Assembly: GCA_027324025.1 (NCBI GenBank)
Contig: DAHVYW010000042.1
Span: forward strand, 1-25,677
From: JAJZQD01 sp021847735
GTDB lineage: Bacteria > Bacillota > Thermincolia > Thermincolales > UBA2595
Reading direction: 5' to 3'
DNA: 25,677 nucleotides
Shown here: positions 6,357-13,178 of the stretch, in pieces
Numbering within the stretch: the stretch's first letter is position 1
How the letters are laid out: each line of letters opens with the position of its first letter
Translations under genes and position numbers: made by a program
The notes under the pieces: model-generated
Seen by the model: the letters and a program-made list of their open reading frames with translations, nothing else
Told to the model about the DNA's origin: nothing
Databases searched by the model: none

Positions 6357-6473
6357 ATGAGAAAAATGAATTCGACAAATTTTAGAAAAAGGCTTCACAA
6401 GCTCTCACAGGAAGAGCTTGTGGACTTGATAATAAAGTATTTAACATTAATTCGAAAAAAGAGTGGAATGTAA
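6357..6473 (+). CDS. Small ORF coupled to the histidine kinase
   Basis: A 38-residue frame starting MRKMNSTNFRKRL and containing LSQEELVDLIIKYL. Its TAA shares the A of the kinase ATG (TAATG at 6471-6475). A GAAGGA lies upstream (6337-6342) but rather far from the ATG. The kinase has only a poor ribosome site of its own, so coupling through this frame is plausible. No family recognised. Confidence 0.4.
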   Translation: MRKMNSTNFRKRLHKLSQEELVDLIIKYLTLIRKKSGM

Positions 6474-8107
6474 TGACAAGAAACTCAAAACTCGGAACAA
6501 AGCTGGTCCGGAGTACCAGCCTGGTCTTAGCTTTGACTATGGCTTTAGGTATCACCTGGAACGTGTATAGGGAGAAAAAACAAGCTCGTTTAGAGCTTAT
6601 AGAACAAAGCCGCGTTATAGCCGCTCAGATGCTAGCTTTAAGGCAGGTGACAGCCGAAAACCAGGGAAGAATTAACTATGATTCCAATGGGAATTTTGAG
6701 TTTAAACATCTGAATCCAGCGGCCTTGGTGCAGCAGGTCAATAGGGTGTTCAACGCCAGTACAAACTATCGTGTCAGGCAAGTTAGTTTAACTCCAAGGC
6801 TAAAGGAAAACGAACCTAATAGTTTTGAAAAAGAAAAACTTCTAATACTCGAACAAAAAAGAGATAGCAAAGAAGTATGGGGAGAGGAACAGTTAAACGG
6901 TGAAAACTATTTTTGTTATATGATACCTCTTTACATTACTACTCCTTGCCTATCCTGTCACGGTGACCCCAAAGGTGAAATTGATATTAGCGGAAACCGG
7001 AAAGAGGGTTATAAAGTCGGTGATTTGGCGGGCGCATTGACCATTTTAATCCCCATGAAATTAAAAGAAGCAAGCCTTACCAGCTCCATCCAGCTAAGTA
7101 TTTTCTTCACGGTTTTGGCTATTCTTTTTTCAGCCGCCGTAATCAACTTCCATACTAACCTATTTGTTTCAAAACCGATTGCTAACCTTACCACGTTAAG
7201 CCAGGAACTGGGAAAAGGGAGACTATTCTCCCCCATTAGTTCATTCAAAGCCTATGGAGAAATTCGTGAGTTAACTGAGCGTTTCGCCGACATGGCCTGT
7301 CGGCTGCAGGAGATGTATGACAAACTTGAGCACAAAGTAGCAGAGCGCACTCAAGAGCTTGTCAAGGCCAACAGTGAAATTGCCAGAGTAAGCCAATACA
7401 AATCCGAGTTCTTAGCTAACATGAGTCATGAGTTAAGGACACCTCTGACAGCAATTTTGGCGTTTACTGAGGAACTTTTGAAGGAGACCGTGGGGCAGTT
7501 GACATTCGAACAGGAAGACTATCTTCGTGAAATTCAGGACAGCGGACAACAGTTGCTGGATCTAATTAACGACCTTTTGGATCTGTCTAAGATTGAGTCA
7601 GGCAAGATGTTTCTTGATTTGGCTGAAGTCAGAATTGGTGAGATAACACAGCAGGTAGAAAAGATACTGCACCCCTTGGCCGAGCAGAAGGGCCTGCAAA
7701 TTGAATTAAATGTCACAGATTCAAAAACTGTAATTGCTGATCGTAAAAATGTCGGACATGTCATCCGAAACTTACTGAGCAATGCCATTAAATTCAGTCC
7801 TACGGGTCAAAAAATCCAAGTAACTGTTGCTGACACCTTCGAACCCGAAGAAGGAGCATTAGTTACTGTAATTGACTATGGTGCCGGAATCTCCGAAAAA
7901 AGCCAAAAAAGAATATTCGATGCATTTTACCAGGGCGATCAGGGCTTGAATAAGGAATTTCGGGGAACGGGCCTCGGTCTTGCCTTAGCTAAAAAAATTG
8001 TTGACCTGCACCTGGGATGGATTAGGGTGGACTCAATCGTCGGGCAGGGAGCTACTTTTACAGTTTTCTGGCCAACTTATCCCCCCTTTGACATTGGCAT
8101 AGAATAG
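6473..8107 (+). CDS. Sensor histidine kinase with haem c-type Tll0287-like (DUF3365) domain
   Basis: A 544-residue membrane sensor. Transmembrane helix 1 is at about 15-31; residues ~35-195 form an extracytoplasmic domain of the DUF3365/Tll0287-like type containing CLSCH at 159-163, a c-type haem attachment motif; helix 2 at about 205-227; HAMP linker to ~280; coiled coil; HisKA with MSHELRTPL (phospho-acceptor H319); and an HATPase domain with an N box (RNLLSNAIKFSP), DYGAGIS and GTGLGLA. The haem points to sensing of redox state, oxygen or nitric oxide outside the membrane. It is followed by its response regulator after 13 bases, and by the nor and hcp loci. Confidence 0.88.
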   Translation: MTRNSKLGTKLVRSTSLVLALTMALGITWNVYREKKQARLELIEQSRVIAAQMLALRQVTAENQGRINYDSNGNFEFKHLNPAALVQQVNRVFNASTNYRVRQVSLTPRLKENEPNSFEKEKLLILEQKRDSKEVWGEEQLNGENYFCYMIPLYITTPCLSCHGDPKGEIDISGNRKEGYKVGDLAGALTILIPMKLKEASLTSSIQLSIFFTVLAILFSAAVINFHTNLFVSKPIANLTTLSQELGKGRLFSPISSFKAYGEIRELTERFADMACRLQEMYDKLEHKVAERTQELVKANSEIARVSQYKSEFLANMSHELRTPLTAILAFTEELLKETVGQLTFEQEDYLREIQDSGQQLLDLINDLLDLSKIESGKMFLDLAEVRIGEITQQVEKILHPLAEQKGLQIELNVTDSKTVIADRKNVGHVIRNLLSNAIKFSPTGQKIQVTVADTFEPEEGALVTVIDYGAGISEKSQKRIFDAFYQGDQGLNKEFRGTGLGLALAKKIVDLHLGWIRVDSIVGQGATFTVFWPTYPPFDIGIE

Positions 8108-8120
8108 CGAGGGATGCTAA

Positions 8121-8822
8121 TTGTTAGGAAAAAAGATACTAATCGCTGACGATGAACCCAAAATAATAAAATTTCTTTCCGGGTTTTTGCAGCGGGAAGG
8201 ATTTCAGGTTTTTACCGCAACAAATGGACGGGAAGTTCTAACGGAGGTACACTGGATTAACCCTGACTTAATTATATTAGACGTAATGATGCCCAAACTT
8301 GACGGGTTTGAAGTTTGCCGAAGAGTCAGGGAAGAGAGCAAGGTTCCTATTATATTCCTGACTTCAAAGAACGAACCCCTAGATAAGATAATGGGACTTA
8401 CATTAGGTAGCGACGACTACTTAACTAAACCTTTTAACAGCGCTGAACTGTTGTTGCGGATAAAGGCTGTTCTTAGGCGGACGATCGAAATTGTTAACAC
8501 CGATATTGATAAAGATGTTATTAGAGTTCAGGATCTGATAATAGATCGCAGATCTATGACTATTGAGGTTTATGGTAAAGAAATCGAACTTACAAACAAG
8601 GAATTTAATCTGCTTTGGATCCTAGCTAGTAAGCCAAACCAGGTGTTCACTAGAGATCGGTTAATTTATCATATTTGGACTACAGAGTATAGTGAAGATA
8701 CCGGAATCGTAACGACATTGGTGAAACGATTAAGAGAAAAAATGGAACCTGACCCGGCTAACCCCCAGTTTATAAAAACCGTCAGGGGGATTGGATACAA
8801 ATTTGGACTTAAACCTAGTTAA
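8121..8822 (+). CDS. OmpR-family response regulator
   Basis: A 233-residue two-domain regulator. The receiver has the acidic pair D10-D11, phospho-acceptor D54 (LIILDVMMP) and the conserved Thr/Lys (FLTSK); the C-terminal winged-helix domain ends with VRGIGYKFG, the OmpR/PhoB signature. Translation starts at TTG 8121, supported by GAGGGA (8109-8114) six bases upstream; no better ATG is in frame. It is certainly the partner of the kinase at 6473. Its targets are not visible; the adjacent nor and hcp genes are candidates, but those carry CRP/FNR-type sites. Confidence 0.9.
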   Translation: MLGKKILIADDEPKIIKFLSGFLQREGFQVFTATNGREVLTEVHWINPDLIILDVMMPKLDGFEVCRRVREESKVPIIFLTSKNEPLDKIMGLTLGSDDYLTKPFNSAELLLRIKAVLRRTIEIVNTDIDKDVIRVQDLIIDRRSMTIEVYGKEIELTNKEFNLLWILASKPNQVFTRDRLIYHIWTTEYSEDTGIVTTLVKRLREKMEPDPANPQFIKTVRGIGYKFGLKPS

Positions 8823-8914
8823 AAGAAAGGTTTTTGTAAATCCAAAGATATTTTTAGTAATCCTTCAACTTCGTAGTTAGAAAATACAATTAAATTCAGT
8901 CACCTTAAGCTACG

Positions 8915-8946
8915 AAAAGAGCATGTAATTTTTACATGCTCTTTTT
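8915..8946 (+). terminator. Terminator of the two-component operon
   Basis: A 14-bp perfect stem AAAAGAGCATGTAA with its complement and a two-to-three-base loop, ending in TTTTT. Confidence 0.9.
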
Positions 8947-8971
8947 GTTACAGTGATCAATTTTCAAAAAG

Positions 8972-8987
8972 TGTGATAAAAATCATT
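8972..8987 (+). promoter_or_regulatory. CRP/FNR-type site upstream of the nor remnant
   Basis: TGTGA-N6-TCATT (8972-8987), whose core TGAT-N4-ATCA also fits the FNR pattern. It lies about 84 bases before the norC start. The same half-site arrangement precedes hcp. Confidence 0.45.
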
Positions 8988-9070
8988 TGATGTTGTTAAT
9001 CATGCGACAGAAAATTGTTGGTTGTTCAGGTAAATTAAACTTAAAATTTGGCACTAGCGGAGGTGGGTGT

Positions 9071-9294
9071 ATGGAAATCAGGTCAGCTAAAAGGCTTTTT
9101 GTCTGGGGTTCACTTATTTGTTTAGTCGTTTTTCTTATCTTAACCGTGGATACTTTACGCAAGGTCCCCCTGAGGTCAAATGCACTAAGGTTTATCAAAC
9201 CAGAGGACCAGTGTGGCTGAGGGCTTGGTTAACTAACCCGTTGAACGTTGATTCCGCTTCAGTTATGCCCAATCTGCACATCCCACCAAAAGAT
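9071..9294 (+). pseudogene. norC: norC remnant (nitric oxide reductase cytochrome c subunit), haem segment deleted
   Basis: The ATG at 9071 has GGAGGTG five bases upstream. The frame gives the NorC membrane anchor (LFVWGSLICLVVFLILTVDT) followed by LRKVPLRSN and then goes out of frame near 9183. Frame 1 resumes with TKVYQTRG, VWLRAWLTNPLN and VMPNL, which match the C-terminal half of NorC. The intervening 40 or so residues, including the CxxCH haem site, are missing, and the end of norC runs directly into norB sequence. Such a product cannot bind haem c. Confidence 0.65.
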
Positions 9295-9481
9295 AGGGAA
9301 TGGCATTTAAATCTCATGATTTTCTGGCTAATTCTTGGTTTTATGGGCATCTGCTACTATATTTGGCCCGAAGAACTAAATACAGAATTGGCCAGCATCA
9401 AAAAGCGTACAAAACCTCTTACACCATATTGGGTATCATCCTCACCGGTGTGGTTGGCCTGGCGGTTGTTTACCTGGCTGG
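9295..9481 (+). pseudogene. norB: norB 5' remnant
   Basis: From 9295 frame 1 reads LMIFWLILGFMGICYYIWPEE, which aligns with NorB around its first haem-ligand helix (VHTNLL...GFMGAAYYLVPEE in the Pseudomonas protein); the histidine is retained. The first ~55 NorB residues are absent. After about 9395 the homology moves to frame 0 as TILGIILTGVVGLAVVYLAG, which corresponds to a helix some 80 residues further on, so a second internal deletion is present. The gene is then interrupted by the 116-bp element at 9482. Residue correspondence is from memory of the family, not an alignment run. Confidence 0.65.
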
Positions 9482-9597
9482 AGTGAACTCGTTCAGCTAA
9501 AGCTGAACATCGAAACTTCAGTGGGGGGACTCTACCCCCACTGAAGCAGAAAAGTGGAAACTCCACCTTATAGAAGGTGGAGTCTTGGAATTGGGAT
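9482..9597. mobile_element. 116-bp triple-hairpin element, copy 1 (inside norB)
   Basis: Identical over 116 bases to 10513-10628. It contains three perfect hairpins in a row: GTTCAGCT/AGCTGAAC (8 bp), CTTCAGTGGGGG/CCCCCACTGAAG (12 bp) and ACTCCACCTT/AAGGTGGAGT (10 bp). It has no coding capacity or obvious target duplication. The hairpin-rich form resembles ends of IS200/IS605-type elements and their non-autonomous derivatives. Its last bases, GGGAT, supply the AT of the downstream ATG. Confidence 0.75.
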
Positions 9598-10462
9598 GAA
9601 GTTTTTTACAAATCTTGTATATGACCAGTTCTTCTGGTGGTGGGTCATTCATTTTTGGTTAAAAGGAGCTTGGGAATTGATAGCTGCCGGCATCCTGGCA
9701 TTTCTGCTTTGGAAGTTAACGGGCGTTGAACGTGGTCTCGTTGAAAAATGGCTGTATATAGAGATAGCAACAGTGTTGATTACAGGCATCATTGGCATAG
9801 GCCATCACTACTACTGGATAGGGACTCCTTCATATTGGCTGTGGTTAGGGGGAATCTTCAGCGCATTTGAACCCCTGCCTATATTACTAATGGTTTTCGA
9901 TGTATTTAGAGATTTACGCTTACGAAAAAGCCAGGGGGTTAACAAAGCTGTGGAAATTTGGACAGTAGGTGGCGCAGTGGTGCATTTTATCGGAGCAGGT
10001 GTCTGGGGCTTTGCCATCACTTTACCGGCCATCAACAGGTGGACACATGGTACCCAACTAACGGCAGCCCATGGTCATTTCGCCTTTTTCGGTGCCTATG
10101 CAATGTTTGTGATAGCATTTATGTATCTAGCCCTTCCTGATATGGCAGGGAAACGGGAATTCAACAGTAAACCGGGCGAATGGGCTTTTTGGATACTCAC
10201 ACTGTCCATGGTGGGGATGGTAATATCCCTGACACTGGCGGGCATTGTGCAAACATACCTATGGAGGGTGCAGGGAATTGACTTTATGGTGGTACGAGAA
10301 CAGTACCTTGTCTCTTATATGGTAGGCAGACTAATCTTTGGTTGGGTTTTTGCGGCGGGCACAACTCTCCTGATTTGGAATTTGTTACAGTTAACGATGA
10401 ATGCAAAAGCTACCACTCAAAGGAGTCTCGCGAAGATCAGTGAAAGCACTTTAAGCCCGTAG
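9596..10462 (+). CDS. norB: C-terminal part of nitric oxide reductase subunit NorB (interrupted gene)
   Basis: A 288-residue membrane protein equal to the last two thirds of NorB. It carries the FeB-site helix (WWWVIHFW, H19), GHHYYWIG (H70-H71, further FeB ligands) and AAHGHFAFFGAYAM (H159, H161, haem ligands). NorB would reduce NO to N2O at the haem b3–FeB centre with NorC as electron donor. Here the N-terminal helices are separated by the 116-bp element and the NorC haem is deleted, so the complex is very unlikely to work. The Glu that follows the FeB His by four residues in Pseudomonas NorB is Lys23 here. ATG 9596 is formed at the element boundary, with AGGTGGAG from the element upstream; a GTG at 9554 inside the element is also in frame. 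Confidence 0.75.
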   Translation: MKFFTNLVYDQFFWWWVIHFWLKGAWELIAAGILAFLLWKLTGVERGLVEKWLYIEIATVLITGIIGIGHHYYWIGTPSYWLWLGGIFSAFEPLPILLMVFDVFRDLRLRKSQGVNKAVEIWTVGGAVVHFIGAGVWGFAITLPAINRWTHGTQLTAAHGHFAFFGAYAMFVIAFMYLALPDMAGKREFNSKPGEWAFWILTLSMVGMVISLTLAGIVQTYLWRVQGIDFMVVREQYLVSYMVGRLIFGWVFAAGTTLLIWNLLQLTMNAKATTQRSLAKISESTLSP

Positions 10463-10512
10463 AAGGATAATCGGATTTGTAGCGGCAGTTTTTCTGAATC
10501 ACATATTGGCTA

Positions 10513-10628
10513 AGTGAACTCGTTCAGCTAAAGCTGAACATCGAAACTTCAGTGGGGGGACTCTACCCCCACTGAAGCAGAAAAGTGGAAACTCCACCTT
10601 ATAGAAGGTGGAGTCTTGGAATTGGGAT
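10513..10628. mobile_element. 116-bp triple-hairpin element, copy 2
   Basis: An exact copy of 9482-9597 in the same orientation, lying between norB and hcp. Flanking bases differ immediately on both sides, so the shared unit is well defined. The two copies bracket the norB 3' part and could recombine to delete it. Confidence 0.75.
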
Positions 10629-10644
10629 AAATCTCACCGTTATT

Positions 10645-10687
10645 TGTGATTTTTCTCACTGTATTAAAGCCGTTTTTCAAATATTAT
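10645..10687 (+). promoter_or_regulatory. hcp promoter with CRP/FNR-type palindrome
   Basis: TGTGA-N6-TCACT (10645-10660) is centred at 10652.5, and TATTAT lies at 10682-10687. If transcription starts seven bases after the -10 box, the palindrome is at -41.5, the standard position for class II CRP/FNR activation. No -35 box is seen, as expected for an activated promoter. HcpR, a CRP/FNR-family regulator of hcp in other anaerobes, is a candidate ligand. Confidence 0.6.
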
Positions 10688-10728
10688 ATTTTTAACTTAA
10701 CAAACATAAAAGCAAAGGAGGAAACGAT

Positions 10729-12123
10729 ATGTTTTGTAATCAATGCGAACAAACACCTCATGGGGGGTGTACCAAAGCAGGAGTTTGCGGAAAGAATGAG
10801 GATATCTCAAGCTTACAGGATACCATAATTTTTGCGTTAAAGGGTGTAGCCGCCTACGCTACCCATGCAAAGGAGCTGGGTTATACAGATGACGAGGTTA
10901 ATAAAATCACCCACGAGGCTCTCTACAGCACATTAACTAATGTTAGCTTCAATGTTCAGGACACCATTAATACCGCCTTAAAGGTTGGTACTGCTACAGT
11001 CAAAATCATGGATGTTCTTGATCGGGCTCACACCAGTAGGTTTGGTATCCCTGAGCCAGTGACTGTATCTCAAAATAAGATAGAAGGCCACTGTATCCTG
11101 GTAACAGGGCATAACCTCTTCGCGTTAGAAGAACTTTTAAAACAAACAGTGGGCAAGAAGATTAACATTTACACTCACTCTGAAATGCTCCCGGCTCATG
11201 GCTATCCCAAACTTAAAAAGTACCGCCACCTTAAAGGTAACGTCGGTAAGTCCTGGACTGATCAGCGCAAATTGTTTGAAGAGTTCCCTGGTGCAATTAT
11301 GGGAACGACCAACTGCCTGATGCCAGTAAAAGGTAGCTATAGTGACAAAATGTGGACCTACGGTATAACAGGGCTGGAAGGTGTACCAGCAATAGTGGAC
11401 AATGATTTTACCCCGTTAATAAATAAGGCTCTTTCACTGCCGAAAGCAGCGGTTAATTCAAGCCAAACGCTTACCACCGGCTTCCACCACGAAACAGTGC
11501 TAAAAATCGCTCCTGAGATTATTGAAGCTGTCAAGGCAGGCAAAATTAAACGTTTCTTTGTCATTGCAGGCTGTGATACCCCCGGTAGGGGCAATGATTA
11601 CTACAGGGAGCTGGCCACGTCACTACCAAAGAACTGCGTGATTTTGACGACTTCATGCGGTAAGTTCAGGTTCAATGATGTCGATTTCGGCGTTGTTCCA
11701 GGGACAGGCATCCCCCGGTACATTGACTTAGGCCAGTGCAACAATTCCGGTTCCGCAGTCAAAATTGCCCTCGCCCTTGCTGATGCCTTCGGATGTTCAG
11801 TAAATGAGTTACCAGTAACTATTGTGTTGTCTTGGTTTGAACAAAAAGCTGTGGCAATCCTTTTAGGTCTATTTAGCCTTGGAGTCAGGGATATCTACAT
11901 TGGGCCAAAAGCGCCAGAGTGGATAACACCGGGTGTACTTGGGGTATTACAGAAACATTTTAATATTCAGCTAGTAAGTACTGCCCAGGAAGACATCGCT
12001 TCCATCCTCGGTCCTGATGCGATAAAAGACTTCCAACCCTCTGGGCAGACAGGTGACGTTTCAAAGAACGAAAAAGTAGGGTTCGTCAAAAAACTGTTTA
12101 GCTTTTTCTCTGCACTTAAGTAG
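10729..12123 (+). CDS. hcp: Hydroxylamine reductase / hybrid-cluster protein
   Basis: A 464-residue cytoplasmic Fe-S protein. The N-terminal cysteines C3-x2-C6-x7-C14-x5-C20 hold the cubane cluster; downstream IEGHCILVTGHNL, MGTTNCLMPV, VIAGCDTPGRG, ILTTSCGKFRF and LGQCNNSGSAVKIA supply hybrid-cluster ligands. Hcp reduces hydroxylamine in vitro and is now regarded mainly as a low-concentration NO reductase/nitrosative-stress protein. At 464 residues it is shorter than class I and II proteins (~550) and fits class III, which lacks part of the N-terminal helical region. A strong AAAGGAGG precedes the ATG and a terminator follows, so it is monocistronic. Confidence 0.95.
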   Translation: MFCNQCEQTPHGGCTKAGVCGKNEDISSLQDTIIFALKGVAAYATHAKELGYTDDEVNKITHEALYSTLTNVSFNVQDTINTALKVGTATVKIMDVLDRAHTSRFGIPEPVTVSQNKIEGHCILVTGHNLFALEELLKQTVGKKINIYTHSEMLPAHGYPKLKKYRHLKGNVGKSWTDQRKLFEEFPGAIMGTTNCLMPVKGSYSDKMWTYGITGLEGVPAIVDNDFTPLINKALSLPKAAVNSSQTLTTGFHHETVLKIAPEIIEAVKAGKIKRFFVIAGCDTPGRGNDYYRELATSLPKNCVILTTSCGKFRFNDVDFGVVPGTGIPRYIDLGQCNNSGSAVKIALALADAFGCSVNELPVTIVLSWFEQKAVAILLGLFSLGVRDIYIGPKAPEWITPGVLGVLQKHFNIQLVSTAQEDIASILGPDAIKDFQPSGQTGDVSKNEKVGFVKKLFSFFSALK

Positions 12124-12134
12124 TGAAAAATTCC

Positions 12135-12186
12135 AAGCAGCAAAATTGCCATCATCTAATAATGCAGGCTATTTTGCTGCTTTTTT
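12135..12186 (+). terminator. hcp terminator
   Basis: AAGCAGCAAAAT pairs with ATTTTGCTGCTT across a 24-base loop and ends in a T run to 12186. Confidence 0.85.
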
Positions 12187-12305
12187 CAGTAGTAAGCTTG
12201 TTGAGCCTTTTTTGTCATTTAAATGTCACACTCAAGACACTGTGGTATCATCTGCTTCCAGTACAATGGAAAGTGAACACCTTGGATTAGAGAATATTGA
12301 GAGTG

Positions 12306-12359
12306 AGATGCCCACAGGTTTAGCCACTTTAAATTGATTGCCAACCTGTCGGGGCATCT
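12306..12359 (+). promoter_or_regulatory. Structured leader of the mod operon
   Basis: AGATGCCC-ACAGGTT pairs with AACCTGT-GGGGCATCT, giving about 15 base pairs with a tiny bulge around a ~22-base loop. It ends only a few bases before the modA ribosome site (AAGGGGTGGTGAG, 12360 onwards) and has no T run, so it is not a terminator. It could be an operator or an RNA switch controlling translation. It does not obviously match the published Moco RNA consensus. Confidence 0.5.
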
Positions 12360-12373
12360 AAAGGGGTGGTGAG

Positions 12374-13165
12374 ATGTCCTTAAAATCGAACAAGCTGGTT
12401 GTGGTACTTTTTGTTTCTTTGCTCATATGGTATTTCTTTGCCGATTACGCAAAGGACAGGGAACAACGGACGCTGACAATATTTGCAGCTTCATCTTTAA
12501 CTGAAGGCCTTCAGGAAGTGGCCCGGACTTTTAAAAAAGATCACCCGGGGATTAAAGTTCAGTTTAACTTTGCGGGTAGCCAGGTGTTACTGCACCAACT
12601 CGATGAAGGAGCTTCGGCAGGTGTGTTTGTCTCTGCCGACAAGAGATATATAGACCAGGCAGTTGAAAAGAATTTGGTTGAGAACCCCAGGTTGATAGCC
12701 CGAAACCGCCTGGTAGCTATTACTGCCATGGATCAGGCCGGAGTGAGGAGTCTGGCGGACTTTGTTAAGGTTAACAGGATAGCTTTAGCAAACCCAAGCG
12801 TCCCGGTAGGAAGATATACCGACGAGGTTATCAATAAACTTTGCCGATTATATGGGCCCGGTTTTAAATCTCAGATTTACAAAAACGTTGTTTCATGGGA
12901 AAGCGATGTCAAACAGGTTGTGCAGAAGGTCGCGTTTGGAGAAGTGGGAGGAGCGATCGTCTACGTTTCAGACATAAATAAAGGTTTAAAAGAGAAAGTG
13001 AGAACCTTCGCAATTCCAGAGGCAAACAATGTTGTGGCGCAATACTATATCGCCCAAGTAAAAGGCACTGCTAATGGCCAGGATGCCATTGACTTTATTG
13101 ATTTAGCTCTGTCACCACGTGGGCAGAAAATTTTGCAGCGGTTTGGATTTTTACCGACCCGCTAA
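12374..13165 (+). CDS. modA: Molybdate ABC transporter substrate-binding protein
   Basis: Captures molybdate (or tungstate) outside the cell for the ModBC permease. 263 residues; a hydrophobic N-terminal segment (about 8-22, VVVLFVSLLIWYFF) is followed by the ModA pattern TIFAASSLTEGLQEVARTF, FNFAGSQVLLHQLDEGA, FVSAD and the ANPSVPVGRYT ligand-loop region. There is no cysteine lipobox, so it seems to be held by an uncleaved signal anchor or released, unusual for a Gram-positive binding protein. It is the first gene of the mod operon, behind the structured leader, and ends 13 bases before modB. Confidence 0.93.
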   Translation: MSLKSNKLVVVLFVSLLIWYFFADYAKDREQRTLTIFAASSLTEGLQEVARTFKKDHPGIKVQFNFAGSQVLLHQLDEGASAGVFVSADKRYIDQAVEKNLVENPRLIARNRLVAITAMDQAGVRSLADFVKVNRIALANPSVPVGRYTDEVINKLCRLYGPGFKSQIYKNVVSWESDVKQVVQKVAFGEVGGAIVYVSDINKGLKEKVRTFAIPEANNVVAQYYIAQVKGTANGQDAIDFIDLALSPRGQKILQRFGFLPTR

Positions 13166-13178
13166 AGGAAGTGGTAAA

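Noticed and set aside
9554..9595. A 14-residue N-terminal extension of the norB frame from GTG 9554
   Set aside because: The residues are encoded by the hairpin element, so they are not NorB sequence; the ATG at 9596 is simpler, although the GTG cannot be excluded.
12146..12337. 63-codon ORF between hcp and modA
   Set aside because: It begins inside the hcp terminator loop and ends in the structured mod leader, with no ribosome site.
12306..12359. Moco riboswitch
   Set aside because: The position is right but I could not match the conserved Moco RNA sequence blocks; it is reported only as an unassigned structured leader.
13119..13178. Longer modB start at GTG 13119
   Set aside because: It would overlap the end of modA by 47 bases and encode a non-hydrophobic leader; TTG 13179 has a good ribosome site just after the modA stop.
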